NCBI RefSeq assembly: GCF_003319125.1
Contig: NZ_QOHG01000002.1
Span: forward strand, 282,185 to 346,184
Length of the DNA: 64,000 bases
Direction of reading: 5' to 3'
Source: Blastococcus sp. TF02A-26
GTDB lineage: Bacteria; Actinomycetota; Actinomycetes; Mycobacteriales; Geodermatophilaceae
The position numbers and the translations under genes are program-made. Under the pieces are notes generated by a model. That model did no database searches and had not been told where the DNA came from. It saw only the letters and a list, made by a program, of their open reading frames with translations. Shown here one piece after another: positions 1 to 8,703 of this stretch. Position 1 is the stretch's first letter. Each line of letters opens with the position of its first letter.

Positions 1-438
1 CAGGGCGAGCAGCGTCTCCAGCGGGAGGCGCAGGCCGTCGGCGGCCACGTCGTGCCGGGTCCGGGTGCGGATCGCGTCGATGCTGGCCTTGCCGCAGACG
101 CCGCAGGAGCTGGAGGTCAGGAAGTTGCGGTCCAGCGCGGTGTCCGGCGCCTCGACCCCGGGGGCCAGGTCGACGTCGACCACGTTGTAGGTGTTGCGGC
201 CCTCGGCGTCGACGGAGTCGCAGTAGCGCAGCGCCAGCACGTCGGCGTCGGAGGCGATGACGCCCTCGGTGGCGAGGAACCCGTGCACGAGGTCGAAGTC
301 GTCGCCCGGGGTCCGCATGGTGACCGCGAGCGGCGTCCCCGACAGCCGGATCTCCAGCGGCTCCTCGGCCGCCACGGTGTCCGGGCGGGTGGTGCGGTGC
401 TCCCCGCGGATGCGCAGCACCGGTGTCCGGCTCGTCAC
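1..438 (-). CDS. fdhD: Formate dehydrogenase accessory sulfurtransferase FdhD (5' part, cut by window edge)
   Basis: The minus strand is open for 146 codons from a GTG at 438 to the window edge. It encodes the N-terminal half of FdhD: an EEPLEIRL stretch, a VTMRTPGDDFDLVHGFL block, NTYNVVDV, and the SSSCGVCGK motif whose cysteines carry the transferred sulfur. FdhD delivers sulfur from IscS to the molybdenum cofactor of formate dehydrogenase. An in-frame GTG at 447 is an alternative start. It diverges from mobA, another molybdenum-cofactor gene, so the two probably share a promoter region of about 50 nt. The C-terminus lies outside the window. Confidence 0.9.
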   Translation of the reverse strand, partial: MTSRTPVLRIRGEHRTTRPDTVAAEEPLEIRLSGTPLAVTMRTPGDDFDLVHGFLATEGVIASDADVLALRYCDSVDAEGRNTYNVVDVDLAPGVEAPDTALDRNFLTSSSCGVCGKASIDAIRTRTRHDVAADGLRLPLETLLAL

Positions 439-488
439 TCGTCCCACGTCGGGCGACGGTACCCACGCCACGGCCGTACGGTTCCCTC

Positions 489-1088
489 GTGCCCGCGCTG
501 CCGCCCTTCGCCGCCGTCGTCCTCGCCGGTGGACGGGCGGCCCGTCTGGGCGGTCAGGCCAAGCCCCAGCTCGAGGTCGGCGGCCGCTCGATGCTCGCCG
601 CCGTCCTCGCCGCCGTCGCCGACGCCGACCCCCGCGTCGTCGTCGGCCCGCCGCAACCGGTGCCCGACGGCGTCGTCGTGCTCCGCGAGCAGCCGCCCGG
701 GGGTGGGCCGGTCGCGGCGATGCGTGCCGGCCTCGCGCGGGTCGACGCCGACGTCGTCGCCGTCCTCGCCGGGGACCTGCCGTTCCTGAGCGCGGCGGTC
801 GTCACCCAGCTGCGGGAACGACTGACCGACGACGGCGTCCTGGCCGTCGACGACGCCGGCCGCGACCAGTTCCTCCTCGGCGTCTGGCGGACGGCGGCGC
901 TGCGCCGGGCACTCGCCGGCGCCCCGGCCCACGCCCCCGTGCGGCGGGTCGTCGCGAGGCTCGCGGTGACCCGCTGGCGACCGCCCGTCGAGCCGGGCAC
1001 CCCCGCACCCTGGACGGACTGCGACACCCCCGCGGACCTGGCCCGTGCCCGCGCCGCGGCGGGGAGTGCCTCCACCAGCGCCGGGTAG
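489..1088 (+). CDS. mobA: Molybdenum cofactor guanylyltransferase MobA-like
   Basis: This 199-residue nucleotidyltransferase begins with the signature AVVLAGGRAARLGGQAKPQ, the GTP-binding loop of MobA-type enzymes, and has LAGDLPFLS with the metal-binding aspartate at about residue 97. MobA attaches GMP to molybdopterin to give the guanine dinucleotide cofactor used by formate dehydrogenase-type enzymes. The GTG at 489 puts the LAGG motif at the usual distance from the N-terminus. The frame is open back to 423, but that stretch overlaps the fdhD start and is not MobA-like. Its position next to fdhD supports a shared role in formate dehydrogenase maturation. Confidence 0.85.
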   Translation: MPALPPFAAVVLAGGRAARLGGQAKPQLEVGGRSMLAAVLAAVADADPRVVVGPPQPVPDGVVVLREQPPGGGPVAAMRAGLARVDADVVAVLAGDLPFLSAAVVTQLRERLTDDGVLAVDDAGRDQFLLGVWRTAALRRALAGAPAHAPVRRVVARLAVTRWRPPVEPGTPAPWTDCDTPADLARARAAAGSASTSAG

Positions 1089-1097
1089 GGCCCGGTC

Positions 1098-1760
1098 ATG
1101 CGCATCGCCATCGCCGGAGCCCACGGCCAGATCGCCCGCCGTCTCGGCCGCCTGCTCTCCGCCCGCGGGGACACCGTCGTCGGCATCGTGCGGAACCCCG
1201 CGCACCAGGACGACCTCAGCGCCGACGGCGTGGAGCCGACGGTGCTGGACCTGGAGAGCGCGTCGGTCGACGACGTCGCCGCGGTGGTCCGGGGCGCCGA
1301 CGCGGTCGTCTTCGCAGCCGGCGCGGGGCCGGGCAGCGGGATCCCGCGCAAGGACACCGTCGACCGCGCCGCCGCCGTCCTCCTCGCCGACGCGGCCGAG
1401 CAGGCGGGGGTCCGGACCTACCTGCTCGTCTCCTCCATGGGCGCCGACCTGGTCGCCGACGGCGCGACCCCCGACGGCGTCGACGAGGTCTTCACCGCCT
1501 ACCTGCGGGCCAAGCTGGCCGCCGAGCAGGACGTCCTGGGCCGGTCCCGGCTCTCCGCGACGGTGCTGCGGCCCGGCGGGCTCACCGACGACCCGGGCAC
1601 CGGCCGGGTGACGCTGGCCCGCTCGGTCGAGCGCGGCTCGGTCCCCCGTGACGACGTCGCCGCCGTGCTCGTCGCGCTCCTCGACGCCCCGACCGACGGC
1701 GCCGTGCTCGAACTCGTCGCGGGTCCGACGCCGATCGGCGAGGCGGTCAGGTCGGCCTGA
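1098..1760 (+). CDS. NAD(P)-binding atypical short-chain dehydrogenase (NmrA/SDR_a5-like)
   Basis: The 220-residue product starts [20 protein letters not shown], a Rossmann glycine-rich loop (GxxGxxxxR) in which the arginine suggests NADP preference. It continues with the IVRNP second strand and a VVFAAGAG motif at about residue 74. It has no classical YxxxK catalytic pair in a convincing position, as in NmrA-like or sugar-epimerase-like atypical SDRs, so the substrate cannot be inferred. It starts 9 nt after mobA and is likely cotranscribed. Its 3' end overlaps the 3' end of truA on the other strand by 14 nt. Confidence 0.75.
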   Translation: MRIAIAGAHGQIARRLGRLLSARGDTVVGIVRNPAHQDDLSADGVEPTVLDLESASVDDVAAVVRGADAVVFAAGAGPGSGIPRKDTVDRAAAVLLADAAEQAGVRTYLLVSSMGADLVADGATPDGVDEVFTAYLRAKLAAEQDVLGRSRLSATVLRPGGLTDDPGTGRVTLARSVERGSVPRDDVAAVLVALLDAPTDGAVLELVAGPTPIGEAVRSA

Positions 1761-2550
1761 TCGCCCGCGTCCTCTCGGCACGGGCGGCCAATTCGTCGTC
1801 CGGCGGGTAGTCGACCGCGATGAGCGTCAAGCCGCCCGGCGGCACCACGGGGACCTCGCTGGATCGCCCGGTGGCGGTCAGGAGAGCGGCCGGCCACTCC
1901 GGAGGGCGCCTGCCCTCCCCCACGGCCGTCAGCGCGCCCACGAGGCTGCGCACCATCGAGTGGCAGAACGCATCCGCGGAGGCGAAGACACGGATCAGGT
2001 CGCCGTCCCGCTCCACCCGGAGGTCCAGCAGGGTGCGGATGGTGGTGGCGCCCTCGCGGCGGCGGCAGAAGGCCGCGAAGTCCCTGAGCCCGAGCAGCGG
2101 CGCGGCGGCCGTGGCCATGGCGTCGGCGTCGAGGCGCCGCGGCCAGCCGACGGTGTCGGCGCGGCGCAGGGGCTCTGGGCCGGCATCGGTGTCGGTCAGC
2201 CGGTAGACGTAGTGGCGCGCCAGCGCCCCGAACCGGGCGTCGAACTCCGCCGGCACCTCCCGGACGGCACGGACGGCGATGTCGGCCGGCAGCACGCCGC
2301 GCAGCCGGCGGACCAGCTTCGCCCGCTGCTCCTCCCACACCGGCCCTGGCACGTCCGCGTGGGCGACCTGCCCGGTGGCGTGGACGCCGGCGTCCGTGCG
2401 GCCGGCCACGGTCAGGGACACCGGCCGGCGCAGCACCCGCGCCAGCCCCTCCTCGAGGTCGGCCTGGACGGTGCGCCCGTGCCCCACCGGCTGACGGGCC
2501 CAGCCGTGCAGCGCCGTCCCGTCGTAGGCGACGTCGAACCGGAGACGGAC
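1747..2550 (-). CDS. truA: tRNA pseudouridine(38-40) synthase TruA; start codon unresolved
   Basis: TruA converts uridines 38-40 of tRNA anticodon stems to pseudouridine. The catalytic aspartate motif [10 protein letters not shown] is present, and the C-terminal part ([28 protein letters not shown]) matches the family. Conserved N-terminal residues [19 protein letters not shown] are encoded from 2550 downward, but no ATG, GTG or TTG lies in frame ahead of them. The first ordinary start is the GTG at 2487, which would delete the YDGT motif. A CTG at 2601 is the nearest alternative start. The end given here is the homology boundary, not a confirmed start. A 12-bp hairpin sits at the 5' edge. 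Confidence 0.85.
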   Translation of the reverse strand, partial: VRLRFDVAYDGTALHGWARQPVGHGRTVQADLEEGLARVLRRPVSLTVAGRTDAGVHATGQVAHADVPGPVWEEQRAKLVRRLRGVLPADIAVRAVREVPAEFDARFGALARHYVYRLTDTDAGPEPLRRADTVGWPRRLDADAMATAAAPLLGLRDFAAFCRRREGATTIRTLLDLRVERDGDLIRVFASADAFCHSMVRSLVGALTAVGEGRRPPEWPAALLTATGRSSEVPVVPPGGLTLIAVDYPPDDELAARAERTRAIRPT

Positions 2551-2580
2551 GAGCCCGCCACCGGAGTCGGTGGCGGGCTC
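2551..2580 (-). terminator. Perfect 12-bp hairpin between the rplQ operon and truA
   Basis: GAGCCCGCCACC and its exact reverse complement flank a 6-nt loop, 26 nt after the stop of the small gene downstream of rplQ. There is no T-run, as is common in high-GC actinomycetes. It probably terminates or attenuates the alpha operon. It abuts the homology start of truA and could also fold over the truA initiation region. Confidence 0.6.
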
Positions 2581-2606
2581 GTCGTCGTGCTGAGCGCTCA
2601 GCGGTG

Positions 2607-2972
2607 TCAGGCGGGGTCCGGGGCGGAGTCGCCGCCCTCGTACTGCTGGCTGGCGGTCGCGGCATCGCCGAGCTCGGCGGCCTCGATCTCCGCGGCAGCG
2701 GCGTCGGCGACCTCCGGCGAGAGCGCCGGGTCCTCGACGATCGAGACGTTCTGCCGGTGCGGCTGCGGCGTCACGGCGCTGTCGTCCTGACGGTCGCCGT
2801 CGGGGTTGAAGACGTCGGTGACGATCTCCTGCGCCTCGGGGTCGACGTCGCCGGAGACCACGGCCGGCGACGTGTCGCCGCCGGGGCCGGTGGTCTCGCC
2901 GTCGAGCGTCGCGCCCTGGTCGCCGCCGCCGACGGAGACGCCGGAGGCGCCGGGGCTACCCGGCTCGCTCAC
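2607..2972 (-). CDS. Small acidic low-complexity protein downstream of rplQ, unknown function
   Basis: This is a 121-residue product, rich in Asp, Glu, Gly and Ala, with no recognisable domain, signal peptide or membrane segment. It begins with GTG overlapping the rplQ stop (GTGA), so it is likely translationally coupled to L17. A short more conserved-looking stretch, [12 protein letters not shown], lies mid-protein. Its composition resembles the acidic tail of the preceding L17. It may be a lineage-specific gene or a detached tail. I do not recognise it, and the reading frame is supported mainly by its overlap and position. Confidence 0.55.
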   Translation of the reverse strand: MSEPGSPGASGVSVGGGDQGATLDGETTGPGGDTSPAVVSGDVDPEAQEIVTDVFNPDGDRQDDSAVTPQPHRQNVSIVEDPALSPEVADAAAAEIEAAELGDAATASQQYEGGDSAPDPA

Positions 2973-3592
2973 TTGGCGCCGTCCGCGTCGGCGTCCGTGT
3001 CGCTGTCGGCACCGTCGGTCGGCCGGTCGGCGGCCTCTGCAGCCGTCTCGGTGGCCTCGGCGGTCTCGGCAGCCGTCTCGTCCACGACGTCCGCGGTCTC
3101 GTCGACCTCGGGCTCGGTGCCGCTCTCCAGCGCGCCCGCGGTGACCTCACCGGCGGCGGCGGCAGCGCCGGCACCGGCGGCGAAACGGGTGCCCCGGGCA
3201 CGCTCGGCCTCGCCGACGGCCTGCTGACCCACGGTCAGGGCCTCGACCAGCTCGATGACCGCCATCGGGGCGTTGTCGCCCTTGCGCGGGCCGACCTTGG
3301 TGATGCGGGTGTATCCACCGGGACGGTTCTCGTAGCGAGGACCGATCTCGGCGAAGAGGTGGTGGACGACGTCCTTGTCACGGATCGTCGTCATGACCTG
3401 ACGACGGGCGTGCAGGTCACCGTGCTTGGCGAAGGTCACCAGCTTCTCGGCCAGCGGGCGCAGCCGCTTGGCCTTCGCCTCGGTGGTGGTGATCCGGCCG
3501 TGCTCGAACAGCGAGGTGGCGAGGTTCGCCAGCATCAGCCGCTCGTGCGACGGGGATCCGCCGAGACGGGGGCCCTTGGTGGGGGTGGGCAT
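2969..3592 (-). CDS. rplQ: 50S ribosomal protein L17 with long acidic C-terminal tail
   Basis: The first ~120 residues ([58 protein letters not shown]) are standard L17, which lies near the peptide exit tunnel. The protein is 207 residues against about 120-130 in most bacteria. The extra ~80 residues are an Ala/Glu/Thr/Asp-rich tail that looks disordered. It follows rpoA in the alpha operon after a 171-nt gap and overlaps the next small gene by 4 nt. Confidence 0.97.
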   Translation of the reverse strand: MPTPTKGPRLGGSPSHERLMLANLATSLFEHGRITTTEAKAKRLRPLAEKLVTFAKHGDLHARRQVMTTIRDKDVVHHLFAEIGPRYENRPGGYTRITKVGPRKGDNAPMAVIELVEALTVGQQAVGEAERARGTRFAAGAGAAAAAGEVTAGALESGTEPEVDETADVVDETAAETAEATETAAEAADRPTDGADSDTDADADGAK

Positions 3593-3763
3593 GTCGGTCC
3601 TTCCTCAGGCGGCCGGGCGGACGTGCCGGCTGCGTCAAGCGGTCGTGGTGCCAAGCGTGGTGGTGCCAAGTGTGGAGGTGCGGTGCGGCCTCGGCGACCA
3701 GTGTGGCTGTCACCGAGGCGGCGCCGGACGGCGGGGCTGACCCACCGTCCGGCGCCGGAGCGC

Positions 3764-4828
3764 TCAGAGCTGCTCGGTCTCCTGGTACACGGCGTCGCCG
3801 TAGTCCCCGCCGTCGGCGTACCCGGTGGTCTGGTACGCGTCGGTCTCGTAGCCCTCGTCGTAGCTCTCGATCGAGCTGGGGATGAACCCGGGCGGGCTGT
3901 CCTTGAGCGCGAGGCCCATGGCCGCCAGCTTCATCTTGACCTCGTCGATGGACTTCGCACCGAAGTTGCGGATGTCCAGCAGGTCCGCCTCGGAGCGGGT
4001 GACGAGCTCACCGACGGTGTGCACGCCCTCGCGCTTGAGGCAGTTGTAGGACCGGACGGTGAGGTCCATGTCCTCGATCGGCATCGAGAAGTTCGCGATG
4101 TCGGCGGCCTCGGCCGGGCTGGGCCCGACCTCGATGCCCTCGGCGTCGAGGTTCAGCTCGCGGAGCAGGCCGAACAGCTCGACCAGCGTGGAGCCGGCGC
4201 TGGCGATCGCGTCCCGGGGGGCGATCGACGGCTTGGTCTCGACGTCGACGACCAGGCGGTCGAAGTCGGTCCGCTGCTCGACGCGGGTGGCCTCGACGGC
4301 GTAGGTGACCTTGAGGACCGGCGAGTAGATCGAGTCGACCGGGATGCGGCCGATCTCCTGGCCGGGCTGCTTGTTCTGCGGCGCGGGCACGTAGCCGCGG
4401 CCCCGCTCGACGACCAGCTCGATCTCGAGCCGGCCCTTGCCGTTGAGGGTGGCGATGTGCAGCTCGGGGTTGTGCACCTCGACACCGGCCGGCGGCGCGA
4501 TGTCGGCCGCGGTCACCTCACCGGGGCCCTGCTTGCGCAGGTACATGGTCACCGGCTCGTCCGAGTCGGAGCTGACCACGAGGCCCTTGAGGTTCAGGAT
4601 GATCTCGGTGACGTCCTCCTTGACGCCCGGCACGGTGGTGAACTCGTGCAGGGTGCCCTCGATCCGGATGCTGGTGACAGCGGCTCCGGGGATCGACGAC
4701 AGCAGGGTGCGACGCAGGGAGTTGCCGAGGGTGTAGCCGAAGCCGGGCTCCAGCGGCTCGATGACGAACCGCGAGCGCTGCTCGGAGATCGTCTCCTCGG
4801 TCAGGGTGGGGCGCTGTGCGATGAGCAC
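3764..4828 (-). CDS. rpoA: DNA-directed RNA polymerase subunit alpha
   Basis: At 354 residues, this is the RNA polymerase assembly scaffold. The N-terminal domain (about 1-230) has [28 protein letters not shown], the dimerisation and beta-contact region. The C-terminal DNA- and activator-binding domain (about 255-320) has [19 protein letters not shown] and [12 protein letters not shown] helix-hairpin segments. A short acidic Tyr/Asp/Glu tail follows. The ATG at 4828 directly precedes the conserved LIAQRPTL start. It lies between rpsD and rplQ, the usual actinobacterial alpha-operon order. Confidence 0.98.
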   Translation of the reverse strand: MLIAQRPTLTEETISEQRSRFVIEPLEPGFGYTLGNSLRRTLLSSIPGAAVTSIRIEGTLHEFTTVPGVKEDVTEIILNLKGLVVSSDSDEPVTMYLRKQGPGEVTAADIAPPAGVEVHNPELHIATLNGKGRLEIELVVERGRGYVPAPQNKQPGQEIGRIPVDSIYSPVLKVTYAVEATRVEQRTDFDRLVVDVETKPSIAPRDAIASAGSTLVELFGLLRELNLDAEGIEVGPSPAEAADIANFSMPIEDMDLTVRSYNCLKREGVHTVGELVTRSEADLLDIRNFGAKSIDEVKMKLAAMGLALKDSPPGFIPSSIESYDEGYETDAYQTTGYADGGDYGDAVYQETEQL

Positions 4829-4887
4829 GATGGTTCTCCTTCGTGTCCTCCGGCGACCGCCATATGACGCCGTGAGGGGGTGGTGCT

Positions 4888-4921
4888 GGCTCCGGCGGAC
4901 ATCGGTCCGCCCGCCGGAGCC
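4888..4921 (-). other. 11-bp hairpin in the rpsD-rpoA spacer
   Basis: GGCTCCGGCGG and CCGCCGGAGCC pair exactly around a 12-nt loop. Together with the palindromic repeat immediately to its right it fills most of the 154-nt spacer between rpsD and rpoA. It could attenuate or stabilise the transcript. No protein-binding role is demonstrable from sequence. Confidence 0.45.
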
Positions 4922-4924
4922 TGG

Positions 4925-4980
4925 CTCCGTCCCGAGGCTCGCCCCGAGCTTGCGAGGGGTGAGGAGGACGGGGTCCTTCT
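4925..4980 (-). repeat. 56-nt palindromic repeat, copy 1 (directly after rpsD)
   Basis: This copy matches 50020-50075 at 49 of 56 positions by eye. On the minus strand it begins 2 nt after the rpsD stop. It contains an outer CCCCGTCC / GGACGG arm pair, an inner CTCACC / G(G)CGAG pair and a near-palindromic centre CGCAAGCTCG. It behaves like a repetitive extragenic palindrome placed at a 3' end. Confidence 0.65.
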
Positions 4981-4982
4981 GC

Positions 4983-5609
4983 TTACTTGGAGTAGAGCTC
5001 GACGATCAGCTGCTCCTGGACCGGGGTGTCGATCACCTGGCGCGCGGGGACGTTGTGCACGAGCACCCGCAGCTGGTTGGTGATGACCTCGAGCCACGGC
5101 GGCACGGGACGCTCGCCGGCGCGGGCCTGGGCGACCTCGAACGGCAGCATCGTGCGCGACTTCTCGGCCACCTCGATGATGTCGTTCGCGCTGACCCGGT
5201 AGGACGGGATGTCGACCTTGCGGCCGTTCACGCGGATGTGGCCGTGGCGGACCAGCTGGCGCGCCATGTCGCGGGACTCGGCGAAGCCGGCCCGGTAGAC
5301 CACGTTGTCCAGCCGCGACTCGAGGATCTGCAGGAGGACCTCACCGGTCTTGCCCTGCTTCTTGTTGGCCTCTTCGTAGTAGCCGCGGAACTGCTTCTCC
5401 AGGACGCCGTAGATACGACGCGCCTTCTGCTTCTCGCGCAGCTGGAGCAGGTACTCGCTGTCCTTGGTGCGACCGCGGCCGTGCTCGCCCGGCGGGTAGG
5501 GCCGGATCTCGATCGGGCACTTCGGGGACTCGCACTTGCTGCCCTTGAGGAACAGCTTCATCTTCTCGCGCCGGCACATGCGGCAGTCGGCTCCGGTGTA
5601 ACGGGCCAC
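4983..5609 (-). CDS. rpsD: 30S ribosomal protein S4 (zinc-type)
   Basis: At 208 residues, this is a primary 16S rRNA-binding protein that nucleates 30S assembly. It is the zinc-containing form: CRMC at about residues 9-12 and KCESPKC at about 26-32 supply four cysteines. The S4 RNA-binding fold is evident in [32 protein letters not shown] and [14 protein letters not shown]. It starts with GTG at 5609, 35 nt after rpsK, in the alpha operon. Confidence 0.97.
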   Translation of the reverse strand: MARYTGADCRMCRREKMKLFLKGSKCESPKCPIEIRPYPPGEHGRGRTKDSEYLLQLREKQKARRIYGVLEKQFRGYYEEANKKQGKTGEVLLQILESRLDNVVYRAGFAESRDMARQLVRHGHIRVNGRKVDIPSYRVSANDIIEVAEKSRTMLPFEVAQARAGERPVPPWLEVITNQLRVLVHNVPARQVIDTPVQEQLIVELYSK

Positions 5610-5644
5610 GTCAGGTACTCCTAATCAGTCTCGTGAGTGGCCGG

Positions 5645-6052
5645 TCAGACCCGGCGGCGCTTCTTGGGGCGGCAGCCGTTGTGCGGCTGCGGCGTCACGT
5701 CCTGGATCTGACCCACCTCGAGGCCGGTGGCCTGCAGGGAGCGGATCGCGGTCTCCCGGCCGGAGCCGGGGCCCTTCACGAAGACGTCGACCTTGCGCAT
5801 GCCGTGCTCCTGCGCCTTGCGGGCGGCGTTCTCCGCCGCCATCTGCGCGGCGAACGGAGTCGACTTGCGGGAGCCCTTGAACCCGACGTGCCCGGCCGAG
5901 GCCCAGCTGATCACGTTCCCGTTGGGGTCGGTGATCGACACGATCGTGTTGTTGAAGGTGCTCTTGATGTGCGCGGCGCCGTGGGCGACGTTCTTCTTCT
6001 CCTTGCGGCGGACCTTCTTGGCACCAGCCGCGGCGCGAGCCCTGGGAGGCAT
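5645..6052 (-). CDS. rpsK: 30S ribosomal protein S11
   Basis: At 135 residues, it forms part of the 30S platform and the mRNA exit region. Diagnostic segments are [38 protein letters not shown] and the C-terminal [18 protein letters not shown]. The N-terminus is a lysine/arginine-rich extension usual in actinobacteria. It lies between rpsM and rpsD in the alpha operon. Confidence 0.98.
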   Translation of the reverse strand: MPPRARAAAGAKKVRRKEKKNVAHGAAHIKSTFNNTIVSITDPNGNVISWASAGHVGFKGSRKSTPFAAQMAAENAARKAQEHGMRKVDVFVKGPGSGRETAIRSLQATGLEVGQIQDVTPQPHNGCRPKKRRRV

Positions 6053-6099
6053 GTCTCTCCGGTTCCTTCAGCTTTTCAGTGGCCAGATGCAGCACGCTC

Positions 6100-6143
6100 G
6101 CGCGCCGTCGCTCCCGCCCTCACGGGTAGCTGCGACGGCGCGC
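6100..6143 (-). other. 12-bp hairpin between rpsM and rpsK
   Basis: GCGCGCCGTCGC at 6100-6111 pairs exactly with 6132-6143 around a 20-nt loop that has its own CCCG/CGGG core. It occupies the 99-nt rpsM-rpsK spacer. It is a candidate attenuator or processing structure within the alpha operon, with no T-tract. Confidence 0.45.
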
Positions 6144-6151
6144 GCTGCGGC

Positions 6152-6532
6152 TTACTTCTTGCCGGCCTTCTTCTTGCCGGCGATGGTCTTGCGCGGGCCC
6201 TTGCTCGAGCGCGCGTTGGTCTTGGTGCGCTGCCCGTGGACCGGGAGCCCACGGCGGTGACGCAGCCCCTGGTAGCAGCCGATCTCCACCTTGCGGCGGA
6301 TGTCGGCGGCCACCTCCCGGCGGAGGTCACCCTCGACGCGGAAGTGCTCGTCGATGTAGTCGCGGAGCTTCAGCAGGTCCTCGTCGCTGAGGTCCTTGGC
6401 GCGCAGGTCCGGGCTGACGCCCGTCGCGGCCAGGGTCTCCTTGGCGTGGGTCTTGCCGATCCCGTAAATGTAGGTGAGCGCGATCTCCATCCGCTTCTCG
6501 CGGGGCAGGTCGACGCCGGCCAGTCGTGCCAT
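6152..6532 (-). CDS. rpsM: 30S ribosomal protein S13
   Basis: At 126 residues, it sits in the 30S head, contacts the 50S subunit and touches P-site tRNA. Conserved [50 protein letters not shown] and a lysine-rich C-terminus are all present. The ATG at 6532 is 16 nt after the rpmJ stop. Confidence 0.98.
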   Translation of the reverse strand: MARLAGVDLPREKRMEIALTYIYGIGKTHAKETLAATGVSPDLRAKDLSDEDLLKLRDYIDEHFRVEGDLRREVAADIRRKVEIGCYQGLRHRRGLPVHGQRTKTNARSSKGPRKTIAGKKKAGKK

Positions 6533-6547
6533 GTCTCAGGTACTCCC

Positions 6548-6661
6548 TCAGCCCTGCCGCTGCTTGTGGCGGGCGTTGTCGCAGATGACCATGACCCGGC
6601 CGTGCCGGCGGATCACCTTGCACTTGTCGCAGATCTTCTTCACCGACGGCTGGACCTTCAC
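6548..6661 (-). CDS. rpmJ: 50S ribosomal protein L36 (zinc-binding form)
   Basis: This 37-residue protein is read from a GTG at 6661: [19 protein letters not shown] followed by a [13 protein letters not shown] ending. The zinc ligands of the C+ form are complete: Cys-x2-Cys, then Cys-x4-His. The length and sequence are exactly those of bacterial L36. It lies between infA and rpsM, the standard order. Confidence 0.97.
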   Translation of the reverse strand: MKVQPSVKKICDKCKVIRRHGRVMVICDNARHKQRQG

Positions 6662-6734
6662 CGGTGCCGCCCCTCATTCCTGTCGATCGTGAGCCGACCG
6701 CGGTCCGCCCTGGTCGGGCGCCGCGGCACGGCGG

Positions 6735-6956
6735 TTACTTGTACCGGTAGACGATGCGACCGCGGGTCAGGTCGTAGGGCGAGAGCTCCACGACCACGCG
6801 GTCCTCGGGCAGGATGCGGATGTAGTGCTGCCGCATCTTGCCGCTGATGTGGGCGAGCACCCGGTGCCCGTTCTGCAGCTCCACCCGGAACATCGCGTTG
6901 GGCAGCGGCTCGACGACACGACCCTCGACCTCGATGGCCCCGTCCTTCTTCGCCAT
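6735..6956 (-). CDS. infA: Translation initiation factor IF-1
   Basis: At 73 residues, this is an OB-fold factor that occupies the A site during initiation. The sequence [30 protein letters not shown] and the end [27 protein letters not shown] are canonical. It is the first gene of the alpha operon here, with a promoter-like site about 195 nt upstream. Confidence 0.98.
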   Translation of the reverse strand: MAKKDGAIEVEGRVVEPLPNAMFRVELQNGHRVLAHISGKMRQHYIRILPEDRVVVELSPYDLTRGRIVYRYK

Positions 6957-7151
6957 GCCCTACACGGCCTCCCTGTTCGGTGCTGCTGGGTGTCTGTGGT
7001 GCTGGTGTGTGCGTTCCCGGTCCGCCCGCCCACGCCGGTACCCGGCAGGAGTCGTGCGGAGATTCGGAACGGTGGTGCAGACGCTCTCGCGAGGGCGCTC
7101 CGGGTCGTGCGGCCACAGCACGACGACAGAGCGGCGCGAACGCCGTCGTTC

Positions 7152-7181
7152 ACTGTACCCCGCCCCGGTCCGGCACTCCAA
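7152..7181 (-). promoter_or_regulatory. Putative sigma-A promoter for infA-rpmJ-rpsM operon
   Basis: On the minus strand TTGGAG and TACAGT are separated by 18 nt. This is a fair match to the actinobacterial housekeeping consensus (TTGACA, TAnnnT). It lies between the map terminator and infA, leaving a leader of about 190 nt. Confidence 0.55.
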
Positions 7182-7203
7182 CCGGGTCCCCGTCACAGCG
7201 GAA

Positions 7204-7220
7204 AGGGCCCCGACGGCCCT
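7204..7220 (-). terminator. Terminator after map
   Basis: AGGGCC and GGCCCT pair around a 5-nt loop directly after the map stop codon and are followed on the minus strand by a short TTT. It separates the secY-adk-map operon from the infA promoter. Confidence 0.55.
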
Positions 7221-8023
7221 CAGGTGCGGGGCGTGATCCCGAACGGGGCCAGGCCGGCGACCCCGCCGTCCTCCGCCGTGAGGACCCACGGGCCCTCCGG
7301 GGTGACGGCGACGGTGTGCTCGAAGTGGGCGGCCCGCGACCCGTCCTTGGTGACGACGGTCCAGCCGTCCTCGAGCTCCACCGTGGCGGGGTCCCCCACC
7401 GTCACCATGGGCTCGATCGCCAGCGCGAGGCCGGGCACCAGCCGCGGTCCCCGGCCCGGGCGGCCGTAGTTCAGCACGTGCGGGTCCTGGTGCATCTCGG
7501 TGCCGATGCCGTGCCCGCCGTAGTGGTCGACGATCCCGTAGGGGTGCGCCTCGGCCGTGATGGCCTGCTCGACCGCGTGGCTGATGTCGGTGAGGCGGTT
7601 CCCCGCCACCGCTGCCGCCAGACCGGCCCACATCGAGCGTTCGGTGACCGCCATCAGCGCCGCGTCCTCCGCCGACGGCGGCCCGACCGTCAGCGTGACG
7701 GCGGAGTCCCCGTGCCAGCCGTCCAGGATCGCGCCGCAGTCGATGGAGATGTTGTCCCCCGCCGCCAGCGCGCGGGTCGGGTTCGGGATGCCGTGGACGA
7801 TCTCGTCGTTGATCGACGCGCAGATGCTGCCGGTGAAGCCGTGGTAGCCGAGGAACGACGGGATCGCGCCCCTGCTGCGGATGAAGTCCTCGGCCACCGC
7901 GTCGAGCTCTCCGGTGGTCACGCCGGGTCTGACGGCCGCACGCACCGCCGCGATCGCCCCGGCCACGACGAGGCCGGCGGCCCGCATGAGCTCGAGCTCG
8001 TGCGGGGTCTTGATCTGGATCAT
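7220..8023 (-). CDS. map: Type I methionine aminopeptidase
   Basis: At 267 residues from the ATG at 8023, it removes the initiator methionine from new proteins. The dinuclear metal ligands are visible: SIDCGAILDGWHGDSA (two Asp), GGHGIG (His), AIEPM (Glu) and FEHT (Glu). The start at 8023 has GGAG upstream and gives the usual MIQIKTPHELELM N-terminus. An in-frame ATG at 8077 would add 18 residues and lies 12 nt after adk. It is the last gene of the secY-adk-map operon. Confidence 0.95.
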   Translation of the reverse strand: MIQIKTPHELELMRAAGLVVAGAIAAVRAAVRPGVTTGELDAVAEDFIRSRGAIPSFLGYHGFTGSICASINDEIVHGIPNPTRALAAGDNISIDCGAILDGWHGDSAVTLTVGPPSAEDAALMAVTERSMWAGLAAAVAGNRLTDISHAVEQAITAEAHPYGIVDHYGGHGIGTEMHQDPHVLNYGRPGRGPRLVPGLALAIEPMVTVGDPATVELEDGWTVVTKDGSRAAHFEHTVAVTPEGPWVLTAEDGGVAGLAPFGITPRT

Positions 8024-8088
8024 CCGTCCACTCCACTTCGCCAGCAGGGGCAGGCGGGCGAGGATCCCGGCCGACATCCGCCGTGCGC

Positions 8089-8703
8089 CTACTCGGCGTC
8101 CTGCTGCCCGGCGCCCGCGTCGGGCGTGCGGCCGAGCGCCCGCAGGGCCCGCTCGGTGACCTCCTCGACGCTGCCGATGGCGTCGATGCGGGCCAGCAGC
8201 CCCTCGCCCTCGTAGAAGCCGGAGAGCGGCGCGGTCTGTTCCCGGTAGACCTTCAGCCGGTGGCGCACGGTCTCGGGCTTGTCGTCCTCGCGCTGCACCC
8301 ACTCGCCGTCGACGAGCATGCGGCGGCCGGAGAGCCGGCGGACCAGCTCCTCCTCCTCCACGACGAGCTCGAGGACGCAGTCGAGGTGGTTGCCGAGCTC
8401 CGCCAGCGACTCGCGCAACTGCTCGGCCTGGGCGATCGTCCGCGGGAAACCGTCGAGCAGGAACCCGGCCTTGGCGTCGGGCTCGGCCAGCCGGTCCCGG
8501 ACCATCGCGACGGTGATCTCGTCGGGGACGAGGTCACCGGCGTCCATGTAGGCCTTGGCCTTCATGCCGAGCTCGGTCCGCCCGCTGACGTTCGCCCGGA
8601 AGATGTCCCCGGTCGAGATGGCGGGCGCGCCGAGCTGGCCGGCGATGATCTGGGCCTGGGTCCCCTTGCCGGCACCGGGAGGACCGAGCAGCACGACGCG
8701 CAC
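8089..8703 (-). CDS. adk: Adenylate kinase
   Basis: At 204 residues, it interconverts ATP + AMP with 2 ADP. The P-loop [10 protein letters not shown] is at about residues 7-16. STGDIFRA and FLLDGFPRT bind AMP and support catalysis. The LID is the short, cysteine-free form. The GTG at 8703 overlaps the secY stop by one base (TAGTG), so the two are translationally coupled. The final ~15 residues ([12 protein letters not shown]) are a variable tail. Confidence 0.97.
   Translation of the reverse strand: MRVVLLGPPGAGKGTQAQIIAGQLGAPAISTGDIFRANVSGRTELGMKAKAYMDAGDLVPDEITVAMVRDRLAEPDAKAGFLLDGFPRTIAQAEQLRESLAELGNHLDCVLELVVEEEELVRRLSGRRMLVDGEWVQREDDKPETVRHRLKVYREQTAPLSGFYEGEGLLARIDAIGSVEEVTERALRALGRTPDAGAGQQDAE

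Noticed and set aside
257..1651. 464-codon Arg/Pro-rich plus-strand frame over mobA and the SDR gene
   Set aside because: Low-complexity Arg/Pro content and overlap with two recognisable genes mark it as a frame shadow.
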